24,125 bases of DNA from Amphimedon queenslandica (taxonomy: Eukaryota > Porifera > Demospongiae > Haplosclerida > Niphatidae): NCBI RefSeq assembly GCF_000090795.2, contig NW_003547101.1:2260-26384 (forward strand), given 5' to 3'. Below, in pieces: positions 1-10,828 of this stretch. The notes beneath the pieces were generated by a model, which was given only the letters and a program-made list of their open reading frames with translations, had not been told where the DNA came from and searched no databases. A program made the translations under genes and the position numbers. How positions within the stretch are numbered: position 1 is the first letter of the stretch; every line of letters starts with the position of its first letter.

Positions 1-421
1 ATGTACATAGTGTGTGTTTAGTCTTTGTATATGGTATGTGTCCTTTATGGTGTGTCTAAGTGATTCTGTGGTTATCTTGTAATATGATATTAATTGCTGT
101 ATCTTTGTGGTCTACATACAGTATGTACTCCACTCCATTTTGTGGACTGTACAGTGTAGTGTGTCATTCTTATTCCTCCTACTACTCTCCATCCATCCCT
201 CTCTCTCTCTCTCTTTCACACCTACTCTACCAAACCCTCATTCTTTTTCTCCCCCTCCCTCACTTTCTCTCTCCCTCTCTAATGTCCTTTATGCATGGAG
301 CATTGTAGTATACACATTTGTCTGTTCTTTGGTTTAACTTTTTAATTTTCTCTCTGTCTCCCTCTCTCTCTCTGTCTCTGTCTCTCCCTCTGTCTCTCCC
401 CCTCTCTCTTTCCTCCATTAG
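1..421 (+). other. Intron of the dynein LIC gene with pyrimidine-rich 3' end
   Basis: No coding exon is supported here. From about 190 to 420 the sequence is CT-rich and ends in TTAG directly before the first visible LIC exon, so it is a long polypyrimidine tract. Ser/Leu-rich open frames in it are low-complexity artefacts. Confidence 0.6.
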
Positions 422-769
422 TGGTTAAATCCTTCCAGTCTTACGTTGATCCAGAAGTTCAAGGTTCCTCTAGTCTCAAAGATGATGAAGACGTTTCTCT
501 TCCTCTTGAAGAACACACCCTGTCCTGTAACCTAGGGATACAACTGGTGGTTGTCTGTGCTAAGGTACATGCACAATACATTTACATATACTGTACATGC
601 GTACATGTACATGTACATGTATCTCTATTTTCTATACGCATTTTTTATTTATTTTATTCTTTGTTTTTTATTCTAGTCGGATTGTTTTGTTCAGTTGGAG
701 AAGAATGAGAAGTATCAGGATGAACACTTTGACTTCCTTCAGCAGCACATCAGGAAATTCTGTTTAAAC

Positions 770-822
<53 letters not shown>

Positions 823-2697
823 GCCAGTCATAACTTTAAATACTAATGTACAGTGTATGAGAGAAAAAGTATGTACAATGTACATACATATTTATGAATA
901 GAAGCACTCCCTAATAGAAGCCTGTCTGGATCAATCATAAGCCCTGGGGGCTATAGTACAATTAAAAGCATTTGATAGGAGCCCACATGTATAGCCTAGC
1001 TGAACCACTGAATCAGTATTATCCACTCTTGGTATATGTGTGTGCATAAGTTGTATGTACATTTGAATATCCTTCTACTTGCTACTGATATAGCTAAAAG
1101 GATACATTTATAATGTACACACACATCAGGCCCTGGTATCTATAATAATATTCAGATATGAATCATGAATTCTTTAAAAGAATAAAGAGAGAGAGAGGGA
1201 GTGTGTGTTAAAGGTTGTTAGTATAGCATAGGGAGAGGTCAGTGATTACATACCAGCTCAATCTAGTATCTAATAATTCAGTTTATTGATCTACAAGTAA
1301 TCTCCACTGACACCTCTACTCCTACAGTGGGGCTATTAATACTATGAATATCATTATAACTTTTATTAATTAAGAGAGAGAGAGCAGCCATGCATGGGGT
1401 TTTGTTCGGTTTTTGTAATTTTAAAAATTTGTAAAAAATCCAGTTTTGATTGGAATCAGCTCAAACTTTCTACGCAATATAAGGACATGTATATGTATCA
1501 AAAAATTGATAAATGCAAAATTCCTCTGTCAGAGATTTTTCATAAAATCCATGGGCTATAGTACAAGCTTTAAAATTAAAAATTCAATTTTATGAGAGAG
1601 TAAGAGAGAGTGCGAGGGAGTGAGAGCAGCAATTAAAATCAATTTTAAAATCTATGCATCAACATGTTCATAATTCATATAGTACAAGCATTACTATAAT
1701 TATACATGTACATACACATACATAATAATTGTTATTATTTTATCTGATCTAATCCTATTGTTGTGATATTTACTATCGTGTCCTCCAGCGATAAATTATT
1801 ATAATAAAACTTTAATTTGTCAGCTACAGTCAGTATGTGTGTGATCTTAATTCTTCATGCAAATATTACTTAGATTCATGTACATTTACATAAGAATTTT
1901 ATTAAGCATGTACATGTACATATATGTAGATGTACATGTACATATATGTAGATGTACATGTACATCAATTTAATGTACATATGCATGTAGCTACAGTAAC
2001 TGTGTAGGTTTTTTATTAATGTACATGTACATGTATGTACATGTACACATTTTCCCTGTGTGTGTGTGTGGTATGATGAGTGTCATTATGATGTCATAAG
2101 TTCATATTGTGTCCTCTTCCCTCATTCATTCTGTTGTTACTGGCTGCTACTAGTGGAATTTCCTTTCCATCATTCCTTATTATAACTCCCACTTAAATCA
2201 CTAGACTACAGTATATAGTCTCTCTTAATGGACGCTCTCTATAGCGTACACCTCCATTTAACGGACAGCACCTAGTGTACCAATTACATTCCTTACTGTA
2301 TAAAATAACCTCCACATAAAGGACACCTCTGTATAACAGAGACACTTTCTTGATCCAAAGTGTCCATTATATAGAGGCTAGTCTGTATGTAGTTATGTAT
2401 CAGTATTTCTTGTATCAGTTAAGATACACTTCCTGTGTAGTAATGGGTAGTTGAGGAGGGAATATCTAATTTTTTCATTTGAAGTCTTGTTGAGCTCGCA
2501 GCTAATGGTTCAAAATGACTCAAAAATTGATTTCCTTAAATTTTATTGATTTAATTAATAGCAATAATAATCAATGAGGCAATAATAGTGATAATAATAA
2601 TAATAAACTGGATATGTAGATACATGTACATGTAACAATAATTTATAATTAAAGTATTAATAGTATTTAGTATTTAACTGTTATTATTAATATTATT

Positions 2698-2736
<39 letters not shown>

Positions 2737-5700
2737 ATTATTATCTTGCTTCTTCAGGAGCTTTTGCATTTCTTGCAAATAAGCTCCTCACCTCCATATC
2801 TGCAGGCATAAGATCCATTGGCATTGCCTCTACAGCACATTGTTTCAGGCTAAAAAATTATATAATAACAATATTATTTGTAATATTGTATGATAAAAAA
2901 TTTCAGTAAGTCACAAAAGTAGATTGAAATGAATATTTTTTTAGAAAGATAATTTTGTGGCCACAAATGAGCCGGTTGTACATATACATGTACATACTGC
3001 ATTAGGAATAGAATGTATTGTTTTAGCTTACGTATGGGACTATTGACACTGGATCACTATCACACTCTGGATCAGTGAAGCACAGGCATTCACTTATACC
3101 ATCAGTGACATGAGCAGTAATCATGAAGGCTACAGCTGCAACAAGGACCATACGCTGGAATGAAGTCATCTTCAGTTTGATAGTAGTAGTATCTTTCTTT
3201 ATCTCTTTATGATGTACTGATGTTATACGATATCCTTCAGCTACTTTTATAGATACTGGCCTAGTGAGGACAATGGTGGCTTTGTTTGAATGTGTACACG
3301 TGACAGAAACATGTACATGTGATAAAAAACATGTGCATGTCTCATAGAAATTTGTCTTAGTATATGAATACAGTTACTATTAACAGTCTGTGATACTGCC
3401 AATGGAGTGAGCAGGGATGGCTCATATCTCACGCCATGTGCCAATGTGTAGCAGGAAATGTACTAGTTACCCTTTTTCTTTTATTCGTGAAAGGCTTTTA
3501 AATTATATGTACAGTATAGCCTCTCTTAATGGACACTTTCTATAGCGTACACCTCCATTTAACGGACAGCACCTAGTGTACCAATTACATTCCTTACTGT
3601 ATAAAATAACCTCCACATAAAGGACACCTCTGTATAACAGACACTTTTAAAGTATTCACTAGGCTAGTCTGTACTATAGCCCATGCTTTTTCCAGAAAAA
3701 TGGCTACAAAAAACACCTCCAATTTTTAATGCATTATTACTCATAAAATTGCATGTACATGTATATTAATTGCCTCTCTCTCTTCCTCTTAACAGATGGT
3801 GCTGCTCTGGTCTATGTATCAACAAAGGACAATAAGAACATTGATATTCTTCACAAGTATCTGATACATAAAGCATACGGGCTCAAGTTTAAAGTACCAG
3901 CTTACACTGTAGAGAGAGATGCTGTTTTCATGTAAGTACATGTACATGTAATTGTGGTAATATTAAATGCTATAGCTTAAGTATGTAATAATAATGGTGA
4001 TTGCAATATTGTATAATACCTGAGGACTGAGATATCTGCTTGAGGTGAAGCTGAGGGCAGATATCAAGGGACTCAGGTATTACATTACTGATACTCACCT
4101 CCAGACACAGTATAGTGTACTAATATTATATTTATGTGTTACATTTATTAGTAATGCATAGATTCATCTCCTCTCTCTCTCTCTCTCTCCTAGTCCTGCA
4201 GGGTGGGACAGTAGTAAGAGAATTGCTGTACTTTGCGAACAAATAAAACACTTCAATCCAAGAGAGCCGCTCAATAATATCATAAAATCACCACCACTCA
4301 CCACCACTGTAAGCCATTGTAGCAGCAAATCTCCTTTTTGTCTTTCTTTCTTCAATATCTTATTCACTTGATAATACTTTGTATCTCAATTTTTCTGTCT
4401 TAATTAGTACCATTTTGACTATTAGTATGTACATGTACATGTATGTACAGTGTATGTGTTGTTTTGATATTAATTTTGTCTTTTTAGTACACGGTTGATT
4501 TGGGCCAATGATGTACATGTACATGTACCAGTAGTGATAATTGAATTCTTAAGTTATTGAGAGTGAGTGAGTGAGAGAAGGTTACTATGAAATATAGTAC
4601 ACATTTGTCACTGTATGTCTACTCACCTTTTTTATTGCTCAGAATTCATGTACATTCACATGTACATGTACACTAGGTTCAGTAAGGTCAATTGGTCCTG
4701 ATGGGGTGCACCATATCCCATAGACCACACACTAACACACACACTGTCATTGTGTACAGTAATTGGTTTATTAATCAGATCAGTCAGTGTCTTTCTTGTT
4801 ATTGTTATCATTATAACTACCTGGCATGTCAACTTAGTTCAGTTGTAGAATTTCATACCATAACAGACACAAATACATTGTCTTTATAATGAGGACACCT
4901 TTATAATGAGGGCGTTTTGTAATGTCCCAATTGGTACAAGCCTATACAAAAGTACCTCTGAAATGAGGACACCTCTGTATTAAGGACAGGTAGTGTGGGC
5001 CCAATGGTGTCCTTAATAAAGAGGCTACACTGTACATGTATTAAGGACAGGTAGTGTGGGCCCAATGGTGTCCTTAATAAAGAGGCTACACTGTACATGT
5101 ATTAAGGACAGGTAGTGTGGGCCCAATGGTGTCCTTAATAAAGAGGCTACACTGTACATGTATTAAGGACAGGTAGTGTGGGCCCAATGGTGTCCTTAAT
5201 AAAGAGGCTACACTATACATTGTTATTGTAAAGGTTAATGTATTGTGATTACTATAAAGTATAACATAATATCTTGTTTTGAACTTTACTCCATTGTATT
5301 CCATTCATTCTTTACTGTTTAAGTTTCTTCTCAGTTTTAGCTCTTAATAATATTCACGAGCTATTAATTAGTTTTAATGATATTCATTATGTATTGTTTT
5401 CCGTTTGATGGATCAGGTGGGAATTGAAAGCTTTGGGTTGCCTTGGAAACGAGGTGTTATTGGTATTAAGTAACTGAGAATGGGAATTACTTTAATAATG
5501 ATGTGTTGTTTATTGTTTGTCGTTTGTAATGTTGTTCTTATTTTATTGTAAACATGTCAAGTACATTTATCATAGAAGATGTGAGAATACCCTTTACTAT
5601 ATAGTACAGGGACTTTGACCCAATTTTAGAGCAATTTTAAAAATTTGTAAAAAATTTAATTTTAATCACAATCAGTTCAAACTTTCTATGCAACATATAT

Positions 5701-8700
5701 GTACGAGAAAAAAATGGAGAATTGCCAACTTTTTATTTTTGGCGAAATTTGGCTTGTGACCCTGCACTATAATAGTACAGGGACTTTGGCCCAGTTTTTG
5801 AGCAATTTTAAAATTATTATTTATTTTAATTATTAGACGTCACAGCAAAGTGAGAACATCAGTTCGGAAGATGATCAAGTGTTACTGCTAGCACAACAGG
5901 TAGAGTAGGGAGAGAGAGAGAGGGAGGGGGGAGAGAGAGAGAGGGAGGGAGAGAGAGAGAGGGGGAGAGAGAGAGAGAGGGGGGAGAGAGAGAGAGACAG
6001 AGAGAGAGACAGAGAGAGAGACAGAGAAAGACAGTGACAGAGACAGAGAGAGAGGGAGAGAGAAGGCAATACGNGATGTGCTGTAGCTTAAAATATGTGT
6101 CATTAATGTGCTGGAATTAATTATTCATGTACATGTACACGTAATTTATAAAATAACAATTTCACGAAAACAATAATAACTGAAGGCATTTCAGCACACC
6201 TGGCTACAGTCTCAGACTAGAAAAATTATTTTTGCTTAATATGTACATGTACATGACCAGATGTACTTGAACCTTAATTGCTCTAACCACAATTGTGCAT
6301 TATGGTGTACAGGTAGTGTATGATATAATGGTTTAATTAATTGTAATTATTATAATTTATTGTGTCCGTGACTTGGAATGAATAATAGTGTCTAACATTT
6401 ACTAATTCTCACCGTCTAGCCTCTTTAATCTCTGACACTCTGTCTCTCTTGCTTATTGTTTGTCCTCATACTATACTAATGTACAGTAGTGTATGTACTG
6501 CTACTATTAATATCCTTTTCTTTCTTTCTCTTGATTACTTTCTTACACCTCTATTCTTTCATTCACTCCCTCTCTCTCTCCCCTCCCTCTCCCTTCCTCC
6601 CTCTCTCTCTCTCTCCTTCTCTCTTCCTCTCTCTCTTTCTCCCTCTCTCTCTTTCTCCCTCTCTGTCTCTCTCTCCCTCTCTCCCCCCTCTCCCTCTCTC
6701 TCCCCTTAGGCCCATATTGCTAAATCCCCAAGGCCACAATCCACTCCCACTTCAGTGAGTACAACTAGTATACTATTACTAGTCTCATAATTGATAGATA
6801 GTTGGCACGCATACATGTACATGTACATGTACATGTACGTGACTACACGTACATTTGCTTGTTAAGATGTGCATGGGAAATTTTACGGTACATATAACAC
6901 GCTAGCATTGCTTCTCATGAAATGTTGGCTGGGAACTAACCCTAGCTGGCAGATATGTGTTTTTCTCTGAAGAAACTGTCAACATGATGTACATGTAATT
7001 CCATTTTGTTTCATTCTTGTAATGCTTAATGACACATGAAAATTCTGACTTATTTGGCCAAATATGTCTATAATATAGTCTCTCTTAATGGACACTCTCT
7101 ATAGCATACACCTCCATTTAATGGACAGCACCTAGTGTACCAATTACATTCCTTACTGTATAAAATAACCTCCACATAAAGGACACCTCTGTATAACAGA
7201 GACACTTTCAAAGTGTCCATTATATAGAGGCTAGTCTGTATATGTATTTACCAATATACATGTATATCTATTTTATTTTAATTATAATATCTTGTCTTTA
7301 TATTATTCTTCATTATCCTACCATAATTGGTCCATTCCTAATATTTACCCTATTAATCCCATCACCATAGTAACAGTATTTACCTCAGACGTTACTAATT
7401 TAACACTCCTCTGGTTTACAGGATGTATTAATTGATTTAGCTTCACTTTGATCTGTTTCACTCAGGACAAGAATGCCACTATATACATACTAATATCATT
7501 AGGTGTATACATGTCTGTAGAATCACATGTGTACATGTACATGTATTGTAGCTAATGAATGAATGAGACATGAAACAATACATGTGTGTGTACATGTACA
7601 TGTACTTTAGCATGTACAATTTTTTTAGATGTAATATAAAGAACATGTAATGTATAATAATAATAATACATATACCATGTACATGTACATATAATTGTGC
7701 CTGAGGTAAAAATTGACAGGTAAAAATATACATGTATTATATTATAAAGCTTTATACTATACAGTATTGAGATTAAAGAGCATTAATTAGTATATTGTAT
7801 ATGTATCCTATTACATGTACATGTACATTTAACATACATGTACATGTACATGTAGGTACTGTAATACATGTTAGTATTAGTAATATAATATATATTATGT
7901 ACACGTGTATAAGATCAATGTCTCATCGTTATTACTATCATTTAAAAGCACTACTATTATTATGGTCTACTGCACTTCAAATTACTTTAAGAAATAATCA
8001 TCATAGCATTATCAATATAGTTTATACACACAATACAGTATATGTACATGTACATGTATACTAATATTATAGTATAATAAATTTAAAAGCATTTTTCTGT
8101 GTCTCCCTTTGTGATACTCCTGTGAACGGCTCCTAATACTTTGTTGATGATAGTAACTCGCTACAATATCATCTTACATCAAAGTAAAGTGATCAGGCAG
8201 TTACGTCAATCAGTTAATGATTCGTGTCCTTAGGCTACATTATTAGTACATGTAAGCGTTGTCATGTCTTTAGATTAGAATATGATTTAATTATTTGTTT
8301 ATTATAAGTCACCAACTTGTCATGGACTGTCTTCCGCCTTTAGTCTTGTCTTTCCTATGTTGCTATGGTAGTGACTGTTTCATGATGATGAAGATCACAA
8401 TTATTGTGAATTTTGATTCCCAAGCTACCAGTATATACACATTACGTCACATGTACATGTATACAGTATAGTCTCTCTTAATGGACACTCTCTATAGCGT
8501 ACACCTCCATTAAACGGACAGCACCAAGTGTACCAATTACATTCCTTACTGTATAGAATAACCTCCACATAAAGGACACCTCTGTATAACAGAGACACTT
8601 TCAAAGTGTCCATTATATAGAGGCTAGTCTGTACATGTACATATACATGTGTATGCATGAATATAAATTACTTTATATTAGTGTGAAAGTGTATTATTAT

Positions 8701-10188
8701 AAATATTAAAATAATATTATTGTTACTATGAATATTATTATTATTATATCTTTGAGTTTTACTATCATTGTATGTGTGTGTCTAAAGCAAAATTGTTTAT
8801 TAATAATAATGATATTCATGAGGCTATGAATATATAATGTAATTAATTAGCCTCCACTTAGTCTAATAATTATATTTAAGTCATGTTGTTAATTAGTTTA
8901 TTAGACCACACCTATTAATGAATATTTAATTATTTCTAGGGCTCAGGTAAGGATAAGTCACCAAGACTACAGCACACTCCACTATCAGCACAAGATCAGG
9001 TAATATAATACACATACAGTATTCATGTATTAAAATATGGCCGATTTTCAGAAAATATCCAAGGCTATAGCCCATGGTTTTTCCCATTAAATGGCTCCAA
9101 AATTTACATTTTCTGATAAATATTGTCCTTGTGCTGTGTGGAAAGTTTGAGGTGATTAGAACTTAAATTTTTAAAACTATGACCGTCTTTTAAAAATGGC
9201 CAATTTTTTTAAATTATAGCCCGTGGTTTTTTTCAAAAATGGCTCCGAAATCACCCCAAATTTTTATTACATTTTCTGATACATATTGATGTCCTTATGC
9301 TATCTAGAAAGTTTAAGTTGATTCTGACTTTAATTTTTTAAGTTATGGCCATTTTAAGAAATCGGCCAATTTTTGAAAAATACCCAAGGCTATTATAGCC
9401 CATGGTTTAATTTTTTCAAAAAATGGCTCTGAAATCATCCCAAATTTTTATTACATTTTCTGATACATATTGATGTCCTTATGCTCTGTAGAAAGTTTGA
9501 GCTGATTCCGACTTCAGTTTTTCAAGTTACGATCATTTTTTAAAAACAGCCAATTTTTGAAAAGTACCCAAGGCTATAGCCCATGGTTTTTTTCAAAAAA
9601 TGGCTCCAAAATCACCCCAAATGTTTATTACATTTTCTGATACATATTGATGTCCTTATGCTGTGTAGAAAGTTTGAGCTGATTCTGACTTCAGTTTTTC
9701 AAGTTACGACCATTTTTTAAAAACAGCCAATTTTTGAAAAATACCCAAGGCTATAGCCCATGGTTTTTTTTTCAAAAAATGGCTACAAAATCACCCCAAA
9801 TTTTTATTACATTTTCTGATACATATTGATGTACTTATGCTGTATAGAAAGTTTGAGCTGATTCCGACTTCAATTTTTAAAGTTATGAGTTATGACCATT
9901 TTAAAAATTGGCAAATTCTTAGTACAGTACATGTACCAATACCTTACTAAGCTCACATACATGTACATGTATCACATGACTGTCACATGATAGGAGGGAG
10001 GAGTACCTAAGAACCTAATGTCTGGAATGGGAGGAGGAGGAGGGGGCCAGCAGTCCGGGGGTGAAGTACTAGCGACATTCTTTAATAACCTGTTATCAAA
10101 GAAACCCAGTACTAAGACCTCTCGTAGTACCACTGGAGTCACTGGAGGGAGTGATGGAAAGAAGAGCACACCAAAGACTGAGAAGTAA
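422..10188 (+). CDS. DYNC1LI: Cytoplasmic dynein 1 light intermediate chain, 3' part (8 exons)
   Basis: Subunit of the cytoplasmic dynein motor that links the heavy chain to cargo adaptors. Exons, all with AG/GT borders and matching phase: 422-564, 677-770, 3796-3931, 4194-4308, 5837-5899, 6710-6754, 8940-8999, 9994-10188 (stop TAA). The first exons carry the end of the GTPase-like globular domain (LVVVCAKSD, where animal LICs have a VVVCTKCD-like segment; DEHFDFLQQHIRKFC; YGAALVYVSTKDNKNID; DAVFIPAGWDSSKRIAVL). Then come an acidic EDDQVLLLAQQ segment and a Ser/Pro-rich tail. The last exon encodes a Gly run and GGEVLATFFNNLLSKK, the amphipathic helix that in LICs binds Hook, BICD and Spindly-type adaptors. 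The 5' exons lie outside the window. Family identity is clear from the sequence; whether to call it LI1 or LI2 is not decidable. A second copy of the last exon lies at 13489-13683. Confidence 0.93.
774..823 (+). repeat. (GA)n microsatellite just inside a splice donor
   Basis: Near-perfect GA dinucleotide run with one GGGA interruption. It starts a few bases after the donor at 771. The same intron ends in a CT-rich acceptor tract (3773-3790). Confidence 0.9.
2207..2387. mobile_element. MITE copy 1 (~180 bp)
   Basis: One of four near-identical copies. The left end (ACAGTATATAGTCTCTCTTA, then ATGGACAC) is an imperfect inverted match of the right end (AGTGTCC, then ATTATATAGAGGCTAGTCTGTA), giving terminal inverted repeats of about 25 bp. 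The interior has no coding capacity, as expected for a non-autonomous DNA element. This copy has a small insertion (TTGATC) near its 3' end. Confidence 0.75.
2754..3169 (-). CDS. Small secreted cysteine-rich peptide (2 exons, 77 aa), nested in a dynein LIC intron
   Basis: Exon 1 is 3169-3032 (46 codons, phase 0, donor GTAAGC) and exon 2 is 2849-2754 (31 codons plus TGA, acceptor after a T-rich tract). The N-terminus is a classic signal peptide: Met, a few polar residues, then MVLVAAVAFMITA, with likely cleavage near residue 24. The mature part of about 53 residues has eight cysteines (28, 30, 36, 51, 52, 62, 71, 74), including CLC, a CC pair and CKKC, which would fit four disulfides in an extracellular peptide. 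A TATAAAA box lies about 80 nt upstream. I do not recognise the family. The spacing recalls small defence or toxin-like cysteine-rich peptides in general, but no function is claimed. Neither exon makes a long ORF alone, so ORF scans miss it. Confidence 0.65.
3245..3251 (-). promoter_or_regulatory. TATA box of the cysteine-rich peptide gene
   Basis: TATAAAA on the minus strand, about 76-82 nt upstream of the ATG at 3169. This predicts a 5' UTR of roughly 50 nt. Confidence 0.5.
3511..3673. mobile_element. MITE copy 2, diverged right end
   Basis: Same core as the copy at 2207 (CACCTCCATTTAACGGACAG, ATTCCTTACTGTATAAAATA). The right inverted repeat is altered to AAGTATTCACTAGGCTAGTC. Confidence 0.75.
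3674..3795. other. Fragment of the ~180-bp AT-rich repeat and acceptor tract
   Basis: Contains AGCCCATGCTTTTTCC and AATGGCTACAAAAA, which match the core of the repeat array at 9040-9910. A CT-rich acceptor tract follows, leading into the LIC exon at 3796. Confidence 0.5.
4309..5836. other. LIC intron with repeats, no gene seen
   Basis: Holds ACATGTAC runs (4428-4447, 4511-4527, 4657-4672), a GAGT-rich patch near 4560, the tandem hairpin element (4876-5222) and two diverged copies of the AT-rich repeat (about 5610-5760 and 5770-5815). No exon in phase was found between the LIC exons that flank it, and the two exons join directly in phase 0. Confidence 0.55.
4876..5222. repeat. MITE-like element with internal 61-bp tandem repeat (~4 copies)
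   Basis: The unit repeats every 61 bp from about 4980 to 5217. Each unit holds an inverted repeat, TTAAGGACA ... TGTCCTTAA, around a central GGGCCC, and ends in AAAGAGGCTACACTGTACAT. The whole block is flanked by ATACATTG on both sides. The ends (TCTTTATAATGAGGACACC versus the complement of GGTGTCCTTAATAAAGAGG) resemble terminal inverted repeats related to the four-copy MITE family. Confidence 0.8.
5911..6063 (+). repeat. (GA)n purine tract, ~150 bp
   Basis: GA/GGGA/GACA low-complexity run starting 11 nt after the donor at 5900. An undetermined base (N) is present at 6074 just after it, a sign of difficult sequencing. Confidence 0.9.
6567..6706 (+). repeat. (CT)n pyrimidine tract at a splice acceptor
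   Basis: CT/CCCT low-complexity run that ends in the acceptor CCCCTTAG before the LIC exon at 6710. It is complementary in composition to the GA tract at the other end of the same intron. Confidence 0.9.
7069..7240. mobile_element. MITE copy 3
   Basis: Full-length copy with both inverted ends (TAGTCTCTCTTAATGGACAC and AGTGTCCATTATATAGAGGC), starting TATAATATAGTC and ending CTAGTCTGTA. Confidence 0.8.
8462..8633. mobile_element. MITE copy 4
   Basis: Full-length copy with intact inverted ends (TACAGTATAGTCTCTC on the left, AGAGGCTAGTCTGTA on the right), inserted between ACATGTAC-type palindromes on both sides. Confidence 0.8.
9038..9910 (+). repeat. ~180-bp AT-rich tandem repeat array (about 5 units)
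   Basis: Units recur about every 177-184 bp (ATGGCTCC-type landmarks near 9091, 9241, 9425, 9602, 9781). Each has GCCAATTTTTGAAAAATACC, a CTATAGCCCATGG segment, ATTACATTTTCTGATACATA and GTAGAAAGTTTGAGCTGATT. The first unit is shorter and more diverged. It sits in the last LIC intron. Single copies lie at 13117-13262 and 18473-18652, and diverged, partly inverted ones at 1395-1560, 3680-3740 and 5610-5815. Confidence 0.85.
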
Positions 10189-10828
10189 CTGATTGTTTGT
10201 GTTTGTGGTTGTAGAGGGATAGAAGTGATAAAGAGGTGTTGTTGTTGTTGTTGTTGTTTTAATTTATTAATTCATTTTGTTCAAATTTTTGTTTATTAAA
10301 AAGCCATATCTCTGTGTTTTAGTATAGATATTATTATTATTTAATTGATATTATTATTATTATTATTATTAATATTATTATTATTATTATTATTATTATT
10401 GTTAAAGTAGTTGTTTTGCTGTTGTTTTTGTTCTGGACGTTAACTTTAAATGAAATAATAATGTCAGTTTTATTTTCTAATTATGATCATACCCACTTTA
10501 ATACACGATATGTGCCAGCATTATTTGTGTGGGATATTGGAAAAATTATTTACCTAACTAAACAAAATTTTATTGTCAATGCTTTATTTATGAAAATTGA
10601 AAATCGCCAAATAAAAGAAAATCATAAACAAATTATTGATGTGATACATGTAAGTCATTATTATTAACCTATAATTCCACATTTTTGTGGTTTGACCACA
10701 GAAATTTGAAATGTTTCTTATCAAAAGTCAACTTCCTATACAATAATGAATAATAGCAACAAAACTAATAATACTAGTCCCTAATAATCACTATATACTA
10801 GTCCCTAATAATCACTAATCAAACTAAT
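10189..10828 (+). other. LIC 3' UTR and AT-rich intergenic stretch
   Basis: After the LIC stop comes a 3' UTR-like stretch with a (TGT)n run (10233-10258), ATTAAA, then (TTA)n around 10330-10400. An 83-codon open frame at 10416-10667 is AT-rich and unsupported. A 22-nt direct repeat, with CTAGTCCCTAATAATCACTA as its core, occurs twice at about 10773-10820. Confidence 0.5.
10295..10300 (+). terminator. Candidate poly(A) signal of the dynein LIC gene
   Basis: ATTAAA variant about 107 nt after the LIC stop codon. The same sequence is kept downstream of the duplicated terminal exon (13784-13789). No AATAAA is seen closer on this strand. Confidence 0.35.

Larger units (their letters stand above)
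771..2753. other. Repeat-rich intronic stretch without a supported gene
   Basis: Large part of the 3-kb LIC intron 771-3795. It contains a GA run, short GA tracts near 1182, 1374 and 1596, many ACATGTAC palindromes (dense at 1905-2045), a MITE copy (2207-2387), an inverted diverged copy of the ~180-bp AT-rich repeat (about 1395-1560), and a (TTA)n run at 2698-2745. I see no RNA gene or exon in it. Confidence 0.6.
6755..8939. other. LIC intron, repeats only
   Basis: Contains two MITE copies, clusters of ACATGTAC palindromes (6812-6838, 7525-7545, 7590-7605, 7677-7690, 7814-7855, 8042-8058) and AT-rich DNA. Open frames at 7479-8064 and 8425-8658 come from these repeats. I see no exon, tRNA or other RNA gene. 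Confidence 0.55.

Noticed and set aside
60-337. Ser/Leu/Pro-rich frames in CT/GA tracts (also 5875-6103 and 6449-6758)
   Set aside because: Low-complexity dinucleotide repeats give open frames in several registers; they lie in introns of the LIC gene.
4901-5304. Two overlapping minus-strand frames with repeated peptide
   Set aside because: Produced by the 61-bp tandem repeat.
8355-8373. X-box-like GTTGCTATGGTAGTGAC (similar near 5434 and 7365)
   Set aside because: Imperfect match to the RFX consensus inside introns, with no nearby start; chance cannot be excluded.
8425-8658. 77-codon minus-strand frame
   Set aside because: Falls on MITE copy 4; the other MITE copies do not keep the frame.
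9972-10169. Minus-strand 65-codon frames over both LIC terminal exons (also 13467-13664)
   Set aside because: Exact antisense of the LIC coding exon; the Pro-rich product comes from its Gly codons.
10416-10667. 83-codon plus-strand frame after the LIC gene
   Set aside because: AT-rich composition, no splice or homology support, no promoter seen.
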